From Erysipelotrichaceae bacterium (GTDB lineage: Bacteria > Bacillota_I > Bacilli_A > Erysipelotrichales > Erysipelotrichaceae), in contig JAFWFS010000007.1 of NCBI GenBank assembly GCA_017515475.1, forward strand, positions 186,001 to 250,000: DNA of 64,000 nt, in the 5' to 3' direction. The notes below the pieces were generated by a model. The model was given only the letters and a program-made list of their open reading frames with translations. It searched no databases and was not told the origin of the DNA. The number at the start of each line of letters is the position of its first letter. The first letter of the stretch is position 1. Positions 1 to 8,309 of this stretch are shown one piece after another. The position numbers and the translations under genes were made by a program.

Positions 1-333
1 GTACTGCATGTTGATAGAATCAACATAGTGCATCAGATCCAGAGCTGTCTGCTTGCCGATGTGTTCGTACAGAGTACCGCCGAAATCATTGGTTATGTTG
101 TACTTGCCGTCGGAAAAAGCGCCTGCACCGCCAAAACCGTTCATGATCGCACAGGTTTTGCAGTTAATGCACTTCTTGATCTTTTTACCGTCGATCGGGC
201 ACTTCCTGTTCTCCAGACGGTTTCCATACTCGATGATGGCAACTTTAAGACCCGGAGCCTTCTTTGAAAGCTCGTAAGCCGTAAAAATGCCGCCAGGACC
301 GGCGCCGACGATCGCAACATCATATTTCTTCAT
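1..333 (-). CDS. FAD-dependent oxidoreductase, N-terminal part (3' end outside window)
   Basis: The first 111 codons of a minus-strand gene run off the left edge. The N-terminus MKKYDVAIVGAGPGG followed by an acidic residue about 30 positions later is a Rossmann FAD-binding fold (GxGxxG). A cysteine-containing stretch (KKCINCKTCAIMNGFGGAGA) and the GAFSDGKYN motif are typical of the large FAD-dependent dehydrogenase family related to FixC/geranylgeranyl reductases (COG2509). The start is fixed by GGGAGA a few bases upstream. Substrate unknown. The gene is divergent from the CofE-like gene. Confidence 0.8.
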   Translation of the reverse strand, partial: MKKYDVAIVGAGPGGIFTAYELSKKAPGLKVAIIEYGNRLENRKCPIDGKKIKKCINCKTCAIMNGFGGAGAFSDGKYNITNDFGGTLYEHIGKQTALDLMHYVDSINMQY

Positions 334-429
334 TCTGATTCTCCCATAACAACACTATTATATCTTAATCAAAAAATAAATAAAGTCGCATAAAATGTTC
401 TATAATAGTTCCGTTAGAGGTGAAGTGTT

Positions 430-1620
430 ATGTCAAGATTAACAGGTACAGTATCCAGAGGCATCCGTTGCCCGATCATCAAGGAAGGAGACGATCTTGT
501 CTCCATCGTTACAGATTCCGTCATACAGGCGGCAGAATCGGATGGCTTCTCTTTACATGACAGAGACGTCGTAGCGATCACCGAGTCGATCGTTGCACGG
601 GCGCAGGGAAACTACTGCACTGTCGACGATATCGCTGAAGATGTGAAAAGAAAACTGGGAGGAAACGACATCGGCGTTGTTTTCCCTATTACTTCCCGCA
701 ACCGTTTCTCGGTTCTTCTAAGCGGTATCGCAAGAGGTGCAAAGAAGATCTATCTGATGCTTTCCTATCCATCCGATGAAGTCGGAAACGCCTTCTTATC
801 TTATGATGAACTGGACGCAAAAGGAATCAACCCGTTCTCTGATGTTCTGGACGAGAAGAAATATCACGAACTCTTCGGCGATCCGGTCCATGAATTTACC
901 GGTGTCAACTATATCAGTTACTACCGTGAACTGATTGAAAAAGAAAACTGTGAATGCGAAATCATTTTTGCGAATCAGGCAAAGACGATCCTGAACTATA
1001 CCAATAATGTTCTGTGCTGCGACATTCATACCAGATCCAGATCCAAAAGGATACTGAAAGAACTGGGAGCGAATGTCTACGGTCTGGACGACATTATGTC
1101 TGAACCGCTCAGCGGCAGCGGATACAACGAAAAATACGGTCTGCTTGGTTCAAACAAGGCGACCGATGAAAAGGTAAAGCTCTTCCCTAGAGACGCTCAG
1201 CCTCTCGTGGATGCGATCAGAGACAGGTTTCTGAAAGAAACAGGCAAGCATATGGAAGTCATGATTTATGGCGATGGGGCGTTCAAGGATCCTCAGGGCA
1301 AGATCTGGGAACTGGCCGACCCTGTCGTATCGCCGTTCTATACCGAAGGATTAAAAGGAACGCCGAACGAAGTCAAGATCAAATATCTTGCGGATAACGA
1401 CTATAAAGACCTTTCAGGTGAACAGCTGAAAGAAGCCATCAAGGCATCGATCAAAGAGAAGGATTCCAACCTGGTGGGCAAGATGGTATCGGAAGGCACT
1501 ACACCTAGACAGCTGACGGATCTGATCGGATCCCTGTGCGACCTGACTTCAGGTTCCGGAGACAAAGGAACACCGGTCGTACTGGTTCAGGGCTACTTCG
1601 ACAACTATACCAATGAATAA
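430..1620 (+). CDS. Coenzyme F420-0:L-glutamate ligase-like protein (CofE family)
   Basis: A 396-residue protein with the CofE/FbiB N-terminal fold: an early TVSRGIRCPIIKEGDD strand region, a DVVAITESIVARAQGN motif, and a PITSRNRFSVLLSGIARGA motif that in CofE binds GTP and metal. In archaea and actinobacteria CofE adds gamma-linked glutamates to F420-0. No other F420 biosynthesis or F420-dependent gene is visible, so the real substrate may differ. It is monocistronic: TATAAT at 401-406 upstream, AGAGGTGAAG as ribosome binding site, and a terminator directly after the stop. Family assignment is firm; function is inference. Confidence 0.75.
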   Translation: MSRLTGTVSRGIRCPIIKEGDDLVSIVTDSVIQAAESDGFSLHDRDVVAITESIVARAQGNYCTVDDIAEDVKRKLGGNDIGVVFPITSRNRFSVLLSGIARGAKKIYLMLSYPSDEVGNAFLSYDELDAKGINPFSDVLDEKKYHELFGDPVHEFTGVNYISYYRELIEKENCECEIIFANQAKTILNYTNNVLCCDIHTRSRSKRILKELGANVYGLDDIMSEPLSGSGYNEKYGLLGSNKATDEKVKLFPRDAQPLVDAIRDRFLKETGKHMEVMIYGDGAFKDPQGKIWELADPVVSPFYTEGLKGTPNEVKIKYLADNDYKDLSGEQLKEAIKASIKEKDSNLVGKMVSEGTTPRQLTDLIGSLCDLTSGSGDKGTPVVLVQGYFDNYTNE

Positions 1621-1621
1621 G

Positions 1622-1648
1622 AAAATGCACCGTAAGGTGCATTTTTTT
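1622..1648. terminator. Bidirectional Rho-independent terminator
   Basis: Stem AATGCACC / GGTGCATT with a GTAA loop and a run of seven T on the plus strand. It ends the CofE-like gene, and on the minus strand it overlaps the stop of the ABC ATPase gene. Confidence 0.85.
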
Positions 1649-2441
1649 AGCCCAGTATTGCGACATCGTTTGCGAATTCTTCGCCGCTTGCTTTTTCAAA
1701 GCGGTTGATCAGTTTTTCAACCGTCATTTTCTTTTTCTCTTCCCCTTTGATGTCCAGAATGATCTTTCCTTCATTCAGCATCAGCAGACGGTTGCCATGA
1801 CGTATCGCATCTCTCATGTTGTGCGTTACCATGAAAGTCGTAAGTTTTGATTTCTCTACGATCTTGTCCGTAATGTCCAGAACTTTCTGTGCCGTTTTCG
1901 GATCTAGCGCAGCGGTATGTTCATCCAGCAGAAGCAGTTTCGGTTTTTTCAAAGTAGCCATCAGCAGTGTCAGAGCCTGCCTCTGGCCTCCGGAAAGCAG
2001 TCCCGCCTTTGCGGAAAGACGGTCTTCCAGACCAAGATCGAATTCTTTCAGCAGTTCTTTGTATCTTTCTCTTTCTTCTTTGTCGATTCCCCACTTAAGC
2101 CCTCTGGCTTCGCCTCTTCTGGCGGCAATCGCAAGATTTTCGTCGATCTGCATGGTCGGAGCCGTTCCCATCATTGGGTCCTGGAATACCCGGCCGAAGT
2201 CTGCCGCTCTTTTGTATTCAGGCAGTCTTGTAATATCCTTTCCATCTACGATGATCTGACCGCTGTCTACCGTCAAAGATCCGGCAATGATGTTCAGCAT
2301 CGTTGACTTACCGGCGCCATTCCCTCCAATGACCGTTACGAACTCACCGTCTTCAATCATAAGATTAAGATCGCTGAGTGCAACTTTTTCATTGATCGTT
2401 CCCGGAAAAAAAGTCTTATACACATGTCTGATTTCCAACAT
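1647..2441 (-). CDS. ABC transporter ATP-binding protein (TrpZ/COG1101-type)
   Basis: A 264-residue ABC ATPase with Walker A GGNGAGKST (about residues 38-46), signature LSGGQRQA, Walker B LLLLDE and the H-loop THNM. It belongs to the COG1101 group that always travels with a COG4120 permease and a COG2984 binding protein, known in streptococci as TrpXYZ. Its start lies one base past the permease stop, so translation is probably coupled. Last gene of a three-gene operon controlled by the T-box leader at 4415-4646. It powers uptake of an amino acid, probably aromatic. Confidence 0.88.
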   Translation of the reverse strand: MLEIRHVYKTFFPGTINEKVALSDLNLMIEDGEFVTVIGGNGAGKSTMLNIIAGSLTVDSGQIIVDGKDITRLPEYKRAADFGRVFQDPMMGTAPTMQIDENLAIAARRGEARGLKWGIDKEERERYKELLKEFDLGLEDRLSAKAGLLSGGQRQALTLLMATLKKPKLLLLDEHTAALDPKTAQKVLDITDKIVEKSKLTTFMVTHNMRDAIRHGNRLLMLNEGKIILDIKGEEKKKMTVEKLINRFEKASGEEFANDVAILG

Positions 2442-2442
2442 C

Positions 2443-3357
2443 TTACTCCTTCTCCTTTCCCGGTATGACAGGTTTTCTGAAATATCTGTCCTTAAAGTAC
2501 GGAACCGATAGGAACACTGCGACGATCAGTGCCGAGAACAGCTTTAGATCGTTCGTATTCAATCCCATCATCAGAATCATCTGCAGAACGATGTAGTAGA
2601 GAATCGCTCCAATTACAACACTAAACAGTTTCAATGCGAAATTAATGAAGATCTTTGAGAACAGTACTTCACCGATAATAATGGCAGCCAGGCCTATGAC
2701 TATGGCTCCCCTTCCCATCGATACATCGGCAGCACCCTGAAACTGTGCCAGCAAAGCACCTGCAAAAGCAACCAGACCATTAGAAATCACCAGAGAAAGG
2801 TTGATGTTTGCTTCGGTGTTGATTCCCTGTGCTCTGGCCATGTTCATATTCGCACCGGTAGCGCGGATCGAACTTCCCTTCTCTGTTCCAAAAAACCAGT
2901 ACAGGAAGGCGATCAGCGAAACGATAATGACCGTCAGCAGTATCATCGGATTTCTTAAGGAAAGTTCTCTGACGAATCTTTGAGATATCAGCAGATGATA
3001 CTTGTCGACGCTTACCGGCTGATTCGCCTTGCTGTCCATGATCCTCAGATTAACCGAATAAAGCGCAAGCTGGGTAAGGATTCCTGAAAGAATGGCGGGA
3101 ATCCCGCATCTGGTATGCAGGAGTCCGGTTACAAGACCCGTCAGCATTCCGACAATCGTTGCCAGCAGGATGGCGATCCAGACATTCATGCCTGATCTGA
3201 TCAGCATGACGCAGGCCGCTCCGCCGCTGGCCAGTGAGCCGTCTACCGTAAGGTCTGAAATGTTGATGACTCTGAATGTGATGTATAGACCGATCGCCAT
3301 GATACCCCACAGCATTCCCTGCGATATGGCTCCCGGTAAGGCATTTAATAGTGTCAT
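2443..3357 (-). CDS. ABC transporter permease (TrpY/COG4120-type)
   Basis: A 304-residue integral membrane protein with about eight to nine hydrophobic helices, of the branched-chain-amino-acid-permease-like fold used by COG4120 systems. The start is set at the ATG of MTLLNALPGAISQG, which has AGAGG eight bases upstream; an in-frame extension of 11 codons has no ribosome binding site. The conserved cytoplasmic loop GSSIRATGANMNMARAQGI, the expected contact for the ATPase, is present. It sits between the binding protein and the ATPase of the same transporter. Confidence 0.88.
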   Translation of the reverse strand: MTLLNALPGAISQGMLWGIMAIGLYITFRVINISDLTVDGSLASGGAACVMLIRSGMNVWIAILLATIVGMLTGLVTGLLHTRCGIPAILSGILTQLALYSVNLRIMDSKANQPVSVDKYHLLISQRFVRELSLRNPMILLTVIIVSLIAFLYWFFGTEKGSSIRATGANMNMARAQGINTEANINLSLVISNGLVAFAGALLAQFQGAADVSMGRGAIVIGLAAIIIGEVLFSKIFINFALKLFSVVIGAILYYIVLQMILMMGLNTNDLKLFSALIVAVFLSVPYFKDRYFRKPVIPGKEKE

Positions 3358-3383
3358 ATGATAAACCTCTGTTCTAATTGCAT

Positions 3384-3407
3384 AAGGCAAGCTTTCAGGC
3401 CTGCCTT
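3384..3407. other. Intergenic hairpin between binding-protein and permease genes
   Basis: A nine-base-pair inverted repeat (AAGGCAAGC / GCCTGCCTT, one G-U pair) lies in the 67-bp gap between the binding-protein stop and the permease. On the minus strand it has no U-run, so it probably stabilises the upstream mRNA end or lowers read-through. On the plus strand it is followed by TTTGTTTTTT and would act as a terminator against antisense transcription. Confidence 0.5.
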
Positions 3408-3424
3408 TGTTTTTTATGTGTTCT

Positions 3425-4402
3425 TTAGTCTAACGGCTGGTATTCTTCCGATACGAAGACATTCAGAGCCTTACAGTTGGCTTCATTGAATTTCTTCGTG
3501 AATTCTTTTGCATATTCGATCGGCATTGTTGAAACATCGGCTTCACCGGTCAGGATCTTTGCAGCCTGAAGACCGGTTGCGAATCCAAGATCATAGTAAC
3601 TGATCGACAGCGTAGCAACACCGCAGCCCTTAGCAACGCCTTCTTCTCCCGCCACTACCGGAACGCCTGCAGGAAGTACGATATTGGCGATCGCCTCCGT
3701 ATTGGACGCAGCAGCGTTATCCGTAGGAATGAAGATGACATCGCTGAAATCGCAAGCGTTCTGCGTTATTGAAGCAATATCATTCGTATCCGTAAATGAG
3801 AATTCCTTTACATCAAAGCCCAGAGCCTTCAGTTCCTCGCTTATCACTTCAACCTGATAGACACTGTTGGTTTCTGAAGAACAGAAGACAATACCGACTT
3901 TCTTTGCTTCAGGGAACAGTTCATTGATCATGGCGGCCTGCGAATCCAGTGGAGCTAGATCGCTTGTTCCGGAAACATTGCCGCCAACCGTACCGTTCCA
4001 GTTGTCTACTTCCAGTGCCGAAGCATAATCCGTAACACTTGTACCAAGGATAGGTATATCGGCTGTTGCAGATGCCGCTGCCTGTAGTGCCGGTGTAGCG
4101 TTGGCCATGATCAGATCAACGTTCTGCGATACGAAACCGTTGACGATCGTCGTGCAGTTTGTCTGCTCTCCGGATGCGTTCTGAACATCTACATCGACAT
4201 GTTCTTCACCAAGTTCCTGCTCAAGGGCATCTTTAAATCCCTGAGTAGCGGCATCAAGCGCTTCGTGCTGGACGAGCTGAACGACACCGACCTTGAATAC
4301 TTTTCCGCTTCCATCCCCATCTGCCGGCTGTTCATCTTTCTGACAGCCTGAAAGCATCAACACACACAATACCGACAACAAGATACATAATGCTTTTTTC
4401 AT
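3425..4402 (-). CDS. ABC transporter substrate-binding lipoprotein (TrpX/COG2984-type)
   Basis: A 325-residue protein beginning MKKALCILLSVLCVLM and then the lipobox LSGC, so it is exported and lipid-anchored. The rest is a type I periplasmic-binding fold (FKVGVVQLVQHEALDAATQG near the start, later KVGIVFCSSETNS and VIFIPTDNAAASNTEA). The start is set by AAAGGAGAGAG just upstream; a 25-codon in-frame extension overlaps the T-box and is not translated. First gene of the transporter operon. The T-box specifier suggests tyrosine as ligand. Confidence 0.88.
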   Translation of the reverse strand: MKKALCILLSVLCVLMLSGCQKDEQPADGDGSGKVFKVGVVQLVQHEALDAATQGFKDALEQELGEEHVDVDVQNASGEQTNCTTIVNGFVSQNVDLIMANATPALQAAASATADIPILGTSVTDYASALEVDNWNGTVGGNVSGTSDLAPLDSQAAMINELFPEAKKVGIVFCSSETNSVYQVEVISEELKALGFDVKEFSFTDTNDIASITQNACDFSDVIFIPTDNAAASNTEAIANIVLPAGVPVVAGEEGVAKGCGVATLSISYYDLGFATGLQAAKILTGEADVSTMPIEYAKEFTKKFNEANCKALNVFVSEEYQPLD

Positions 4403-4414
4403 AACTCTCTCCTT

Positions 4415-4646
4415 TAAACAAAAAAACGTCCTGTACAAGGACGATCCAGTCGTGTTACCACCTTTTTTCACCGACATATCGCTATGTCAGCCTCACTCAG
4501 CCACCAGCATGGCCTTAGCCTGTAACGGGACTCCCCGTAATGCCCTACTTCATTCAGACATTCACTCAGTAATGTATTCTCAGCTGACCTTTACGGCTGT
4601 TTTCACCGGACACAGCCTCTCTACAGCAAAGCTTCAGTGATACTGT
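4415..4646 (-). promoter_or_regulatory. T-box riboswitch leader, predicted tRNA-Tyr (UAC specifier)
   Basis: The minus-strand leader carries the T-box core GGTGGTAACACG (4451-4462), a distal Stem I hairpin GGCTGT/ACAGCC with an AGAGA bulge, and a terminator. Closing helices CAGTA/TACTG and GCTG/CAGC frame a loop whose 3' side reads GAGAATACAT, placing UAC (4576-4574, Tyr) at the specifier position. The bulge TGGT pairs with an acceptor end carrying discriminator A, as in tRNA-Tyr; tRNA-Trp normally has G. The T-box is certain; the amino acid is inferred by eye. Confidence 0.85.
4420..4443 (-). terminator. T-box attenuator terminator
   Basis: CGTCCT/AGGACG stem with a TGTAC loop followed by seven U on the minus strand. 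It is 17 bases upstream of the binding-protein start and mutually exclusive with the T-box antiterminator. Confidence 0.85.
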
Positions 4647-4723
4647 TTACCTCAAAGTTTGTAACTGATTACATTTTATGAAAACATTGAAAATATGTCA
4701 ATAATATTTTTCTGTAAATATTT

Positions 4724-5674
4724 TCATTCTGAAATACACGTGACAGAATCATGGAAAAGAGGCAGGAAAATATATCCTTGTTTCTGCAACCCTTCAATGA
4801 TGTCCGGCAGAGCAATCAGCGTATTGCGTGAATAATCGTGCATCAGGACAACAAGAATATCCTTGCCTTGAGTATTGTTTAATACATTAGCGGCGAATTC
4901 TTCCGGAGGAAGTGTCGATTTTCCATCCCCTGTCATCGCATTCCAGTCGACATAGGCATAGCCTTCCTTGATTACAGCCTGTTTTACTTCAGGAATCCGG
5001 TATGCTGTTCCTGTTCCGCCCGGAAAACGCATGACGGTAGTCGTATAGCCATAGCGGTCATAAATGAATTCCCTATTCCTTAGCAGATCATTCATAAACA
5101 CTTCAAGAGACTGATAGATTCCCTCCGCACCGAGCTTATGTGAAGCGGTATGGTTTCCTAAAGTATGTCCGTTTTCGATGATTCTTCTATAGATTCGATC
5201 ATAGATTCCGTTCTGTTCCGCATAACCGGTTTCCGCACACTTCATCAATGAGAAAAAGGTTGCCGGAACATCGTATTCTTCTAAAACATCCAGGAATTTT
5301 TCACTTAGGATATACGGACCGTCATCAAATGTAAGGTAGGCGATCTTAACCATGCTTTCGCCATTACGGATCTTCTTCTCAAGCCTAGAAGCAAGATCAA
5401 AGAATTCCTCTTTCGTCTTGACTACCTGACCGGCTACATCCGTATAGCTTCGATATTCTTCTTCCAGCTTGCTGAGATCACTTCGTCTGTTTTCCAGCTG
5501 CGTTTTCTGTGTATCAGACAATTGATCCATTCGAAGTATCTTGTCTTTCAAAGCCGTGTTTTCTTTCAGCAGTATAAAACCCGTGATTCCGCAGACCACG
5601 ATCAGAATTCCCATCAGTGAAGCAATCAGGATCAGTCCAATACTTCTTTTAGTTTTTCCAGTCTTCTTCTCCAT
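4724..5674 (-). CDS. Membrane-anchored polysaccharide deacetylase (NodB domain)
   Basis: A 316-residue protein. Residues about 12-35 form a single N-terminal membrane anchor and about 35-75 are coiled-coil. The NodB domain follows, with motif 1 TFDDGPY (catalytic Asp and metal Asp), motif 2 HTASHKL (metal His pair) and motif 3 RFPGGTG. Such enzymes remove acetyl groups from peptidoglycan or other surface glycans outside the cell. It overlaps the preceding small coiled-coil gene by 43 bases, so the two are co-translated. The exact glycan is unknown. An internal start a few codons later is possible because the ribosome binding site is weak. Confidence 0.85.
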   Translation of the reverse strand: MEKKTGKTKRSIGLILIASLMGILIVVCGITGFILLKENTALKDKILRMDQLSDTQKTQLENRRSDLSKLEEEYRSYTDVAGQVVKTKEEFFDLASRLEKKIRNGESMVKIAYLTFDDGPYILSEKFLDVLEEYDVPATFFSLMKCAETGYAEQNGIYDRIYRRIIENGHTLGNHTASHKLGAEGIYQSLEVFMNDLLRNREFIYDRYGYTTTVMRFPGGTGTAYRIPEVKQAVIKEGYAYVDWNAMTGDGKSTLPPEEFAANVLNNTQGKDILVVLMHDYSRNTLIALPDIIEGLQKQGYIFLPLFHDSVTCISE

Positions 5675-5898
5675 AGATCCAGCTGTTTCGATTCTTCTTT
5701 ATTTCTTATTTCTTCCAGTTTTTCAGCAAGCTCTTCACGTTCGTCATCCAGACGTTTTAGTTCGACCATATTCAGTTCGACTGTTCTCTCTTTCTGATTC
5801 AGTTCAGACTGAAAAGAACGTTTCTGATCGAACAGCACAAAAACCGATAACGAACAGATGATAAGAATTATGAATTCTAGAATGACAAGCTTCTTCAT
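5632..5898 (-). CDS. Small single-pass membrane coiled-coil protein
   Basis: An 88-residue protein: MKKLVILEFIILIICSLSVF forms a membrane helix, then residues about 28-88 are highly charged and heptad-like (Glu/Lys/Arg/Leu), predicting a coiled coil. Topology resembles FtsL/FtsB-type proteins, but no family signature is recognisable. Its 3' end overlaps the deacetylase gene, which itself has an anchor plus coiled coil, so the two may pair through these segments (inference). Confidence 0.6.
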   Translation of the reverse strand: MKKLVILEFIILIICSLSVFVLFDQKRSFQSELNQKERTVELNMVELKRLDDEREELAEKLEEIRNKEESKQLDLWRRRLEKLKEVLD

Positions 5899-6013
5899 GG
5901 TACTGTTTCCCTACCGTAAAAGTCGATATTCGACTTTATTATACAGCTATCTGACTCTGATTCTGAACTTAATTGTTCATTGCTTCTCTTTCGGTTCTGT
6001 GAAACCTCATTTA

Positions 6014-6022
6014 TGTTAGAAT
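6014..6022 (+). promoter_or_regulatory. Extended -10 promoter of argS
   Basis: TGTTAGAAT matches an extended -10 (TGn plus TAGAAT) 25 bases before the argS start; no convincing -35 is seen. Confidence 0.5.
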
Positions 6023-6046
6023 AATAAAGAAATAAGGAGAATAGAT

Positions 6047-7702
6047 ATGAATATTGAGGAAAAACTGGTACAGACCATTACCGGGATCATAAAAGACAAA
6101 TATGAAATTACTCCTGAAAACGGAATGATCATGGTAGAGATTCCGAAAGACAACGGCAACGGCGACTATTCCACGAATATCGCCATGCGTCTTACCAAGA
6201 TCCTGAAAAGACGTCCTCAAGAAATCGCACAGGAAATCAAAGAAGAACTGCTGAAGCGGCTCGACAATGTTCAAAGCATTGAGATCGCCGGTCCGGGCTT
6301 TATCAATTTCTGGCTGAAGAAGGATGCCATGGCAGATATTATCAATACAGTCATCGAAAAAGGAGACGGATACGGCCATTCCGATACCGGAAAAGGTCTT
6401 AAAGTTCTGGAAGAATATGTCAGTGCCAACCCTACCGGGCCGCTGCACTGCGGACATGCGCGTGGCGCATGCTGGGGCGATTCCTGCGTCAGGATCATGA
6501 ATGCTGCAGGATATCAGGCCACCAGAGAGTATTACATCAACGATGCCGGTGCGCAGATGATGAATCTGGGTAAATCCATTTTGGGCAGATACAGGGAACT
6601 GTTTGGCCTGGATTTCACTTTGCCGGAAGACGGATATCACGGACCGGATATCATTGAGATCGCTAAGGAAATCAAGGAACAGGAAGGTGACAAGTATCTG
6701 AAGATGCCGGAAGAGGAAGCTGTGCTTGCTCTGAAAGAAGCCGGAAGAGCCAAAGAACTCGACAGGATCAAAAAAGATCTGGAATACTACGGATGCGGAT
6801 TCGATTCCTGGATCTCGGAGCAGTGGATCGTCGGTCAGGGAATGGTAGAAAAAGCCGTAGAAAAGATGCAGTCGATGGGTCTTTTGTATGAAAAAGACGG
6901 AGCTATCTGGTTCGAAGCGACAAAATACGGGGACGACAAGGACCGTGTACTGAAAAAATCAGACGGCTACTATACCTATATGACACCGGATATTGCCAAC
7001 CATATCTACAAGTTCGAAAGAGGCTATGATCTTCTAGTAAATATCTGGGGTGCCGATCATCACGGCTACATTCCAAGAATGAAGGCGGCCATGGAGGCTT
7101 TGGGCTATCCGCGAGAGAATCTTCAGGTCGATCTCTGCCAGATGGTCAGAATGGTGGAAAACGGTCAGGAAGTCAAGATGTCGAAGCGTACCGGCAATGC
7201 GATCACTTTAAGAGAACTTGTAGATGATATCGGCGTCGACTGCGCAAGATACTTCTTCCTTTCGAAAGCTTTGGATACTCATCTGGATTTTGATCTAACC
7301 CTTGCCAGAACGAAAACCAACGACAATCCTGTCTACTATGCGCAATACGCATATGCCCGTATCTGTTCCGTATTGAAACAGTCGGCAAACGGCTATCATA
7401 AACAGGAAAACTATTCCCTGCTGTCTCATCCGAAAGAAGTCGATCTGCTGAAACACATCGCATCCTTTACCGATGTTGTCGCTGACGCGGCAGCAAGCAG
7501 AAGTCCGAACAAGATCTGCAATTACATTCAGAAACTTGCTACCTATTTCCATTCTTTCTATGGCGCATGCAAGATCAACGATCCCGAGAATTTGCAGCTT
7601 TCAAACGAACGTCTGGCTCTTGCCGATGCGACCAGGATCACTCTGAAGAATGCTCTGTATCTGCTGGGTGTCAGTGCTCCGGAGTCCATGACGAAAGAAT
7701 GA
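6047..7702 (+). CDS. argS: Arginyl-tRNA synthetase
   Basis: A 551-residue class I synthetase that charges tRNA-Arg. The N-terminal Add-1 domain spans about residues 1-85. The signature SANPTGPLHCGHARG contains the HIGH-like motif HCGH (134-137), and KMSKR lies at 377-381, followed by the alpha-helical DALR anticodon-binding domain to the C-terminus. AAGGAGAATAGAT precedes the ATG. It stands alone on the plus strand with its own terminator, but adjoins the arginine deiminase genes and two tRNA-Arg genes. Confidence 0.97.
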   Translation: MNIEEKLVQTITGIIKDKYEITPENGMIMVEIPKDNGNGDYSTNIAMRLTKILKRRPQEIAQEIKEELLKRLDNVQSIEIAGPGFINFWLKKDAMADIINTVIEKGDGYGHSDTGKGLKVLEEYVSANPTGPLHCGHARGACWGDSCVRIMNAAGYQATREYYINDAGAQMMNLGKSILGRYRELFGLDFTLPEDGYHGPDIIEIAKEIKEQEGDKYLKMPEEEAVLALKEAGRAKELDRIKKDLEYYGCGFDSWISEQWIVGQGMVEKAVEKMQSMGLLYEKDGAIWFEATKYGDDKDRVLKKSDGYYTYMTPDIANHIYKFERGYDLLVNIWGADHHGYIPRMKAAMEALGYPRENLQVDLCQMVRMVENGQEVKMSKRTGNAITLRELVDDIGVDCARYFFLSKALDTHLDFDLTLARTKTNDNPVYYAQYAYARICSVLKQSANGYHKQENYSLLSHPKEVDLLKHIASFTDVVADAAASRSPNKICNYIQKLATYFHSFYGACKINDPENLQLSNERLALADATRITLKNALYLLGVSAPESMTKE

Positions 7703-7726
7703 AACAGGTAATCTAAACGCGGTAAT

Positions 7727-7756
7727 AAAAAACTGTAGTTCAAGCTACAGTTTTTT
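7727..7756. terminator. Bidirectional terminator between argS and the acetyltransferase gene
   Basis: AACTGTAG / CTACAGTT stem with flanking A- and T-runs on both strands; serves argS (plus) and the arc/acetyltransferase transcript (minus). Confidence 0.9.
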
Positions 7757-8270
7757 AATAGATATACTCCATCAGATCGACCATGATATTCCCTGTATCT
7801 TCATAGAATACACGATACAAACCGACTGATCGGAAACCCGCTTTTTCATACAGTTCTGCAGCTCTTTTGTTTCCTTCGATGACATCCAGATGAATGGCTT
7901 TCACTTTTCCGGAAATGTTTTCAATGATGAAGGACAGCAGTTCTTTTGACAGGCCTTTTCCTCTACGACTGGGATGAATCGCCATAAGATGCAGAACGGC
8001 AATCTCTTCTTCTTTCAGATTCAAACTCCAGGGTGCATTCCGATAGTTTTCCTCTTCATGCAGAGAGATGCAGGCAGCTCCCGCTATCTTCTCTCTTTCT
8101 TCCAGGATATAAAACAAATCGTTTTCCAGATGCCTTTTCAAATCGTTTACGGAAGGATATACGTCTTTTGTCCATGCGGCCCCGCAACTATCGTATCGCT
8201 GATAATCGATGACATCATCATAGAACGATTTCAGTCTTATCAGATCGTCTTTTTCTGCCAGTCTGATCAT
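7755..8270 (-). CDS. GNAT family N-acetyltransferase
   Basis: A 171-residue GNAT protein. The acetyl-CoA loop is visible as HPSRRGKGLSKELLSF (consensus RxxGxG/A) and the C-terminal part has HLDVIEGNKRAAELYEKAGF, typical of GNAT beta5/alpha4. Start chosen at MIRLAEKDD because the upstream alternative is a GTG with no good ribosome binding site, giving only 11 more residues. It follows arcC on the same strand and probably shares its transcript. Acceptor substrate unknown. Confidence 0.8.
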   Translation of the reverse strand: MIRLAEKDDLIRLKSFYDDVIDYQRYDSCGAAWTKDVYPSVNDLKRHLENDLFYILEEREKIAGAACISLHEEENYRNAPWSLNLKEEEIAVLHLMAIHPSRRGKGLSKELLSFIIENISGKVKAIHLDVIEGNKRAAELYEKAGFRSVGLYRVFYEDTGNIMVDLMEYIY

Positions 8271-8309
8271 TCTGCCTTTTTCTTGTTTAAGAGTCCCTTT
8301 CACATTCTT

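Noticed and set aside
4403-4477. N-terminal extension of the binding protein into the T-box
   Set aside because: The extension crosses the terminator and T-box core and lacks a ribosome binding site; the internal ATG has AAAGGAGAG and a normal lipoprotein signal peptide.
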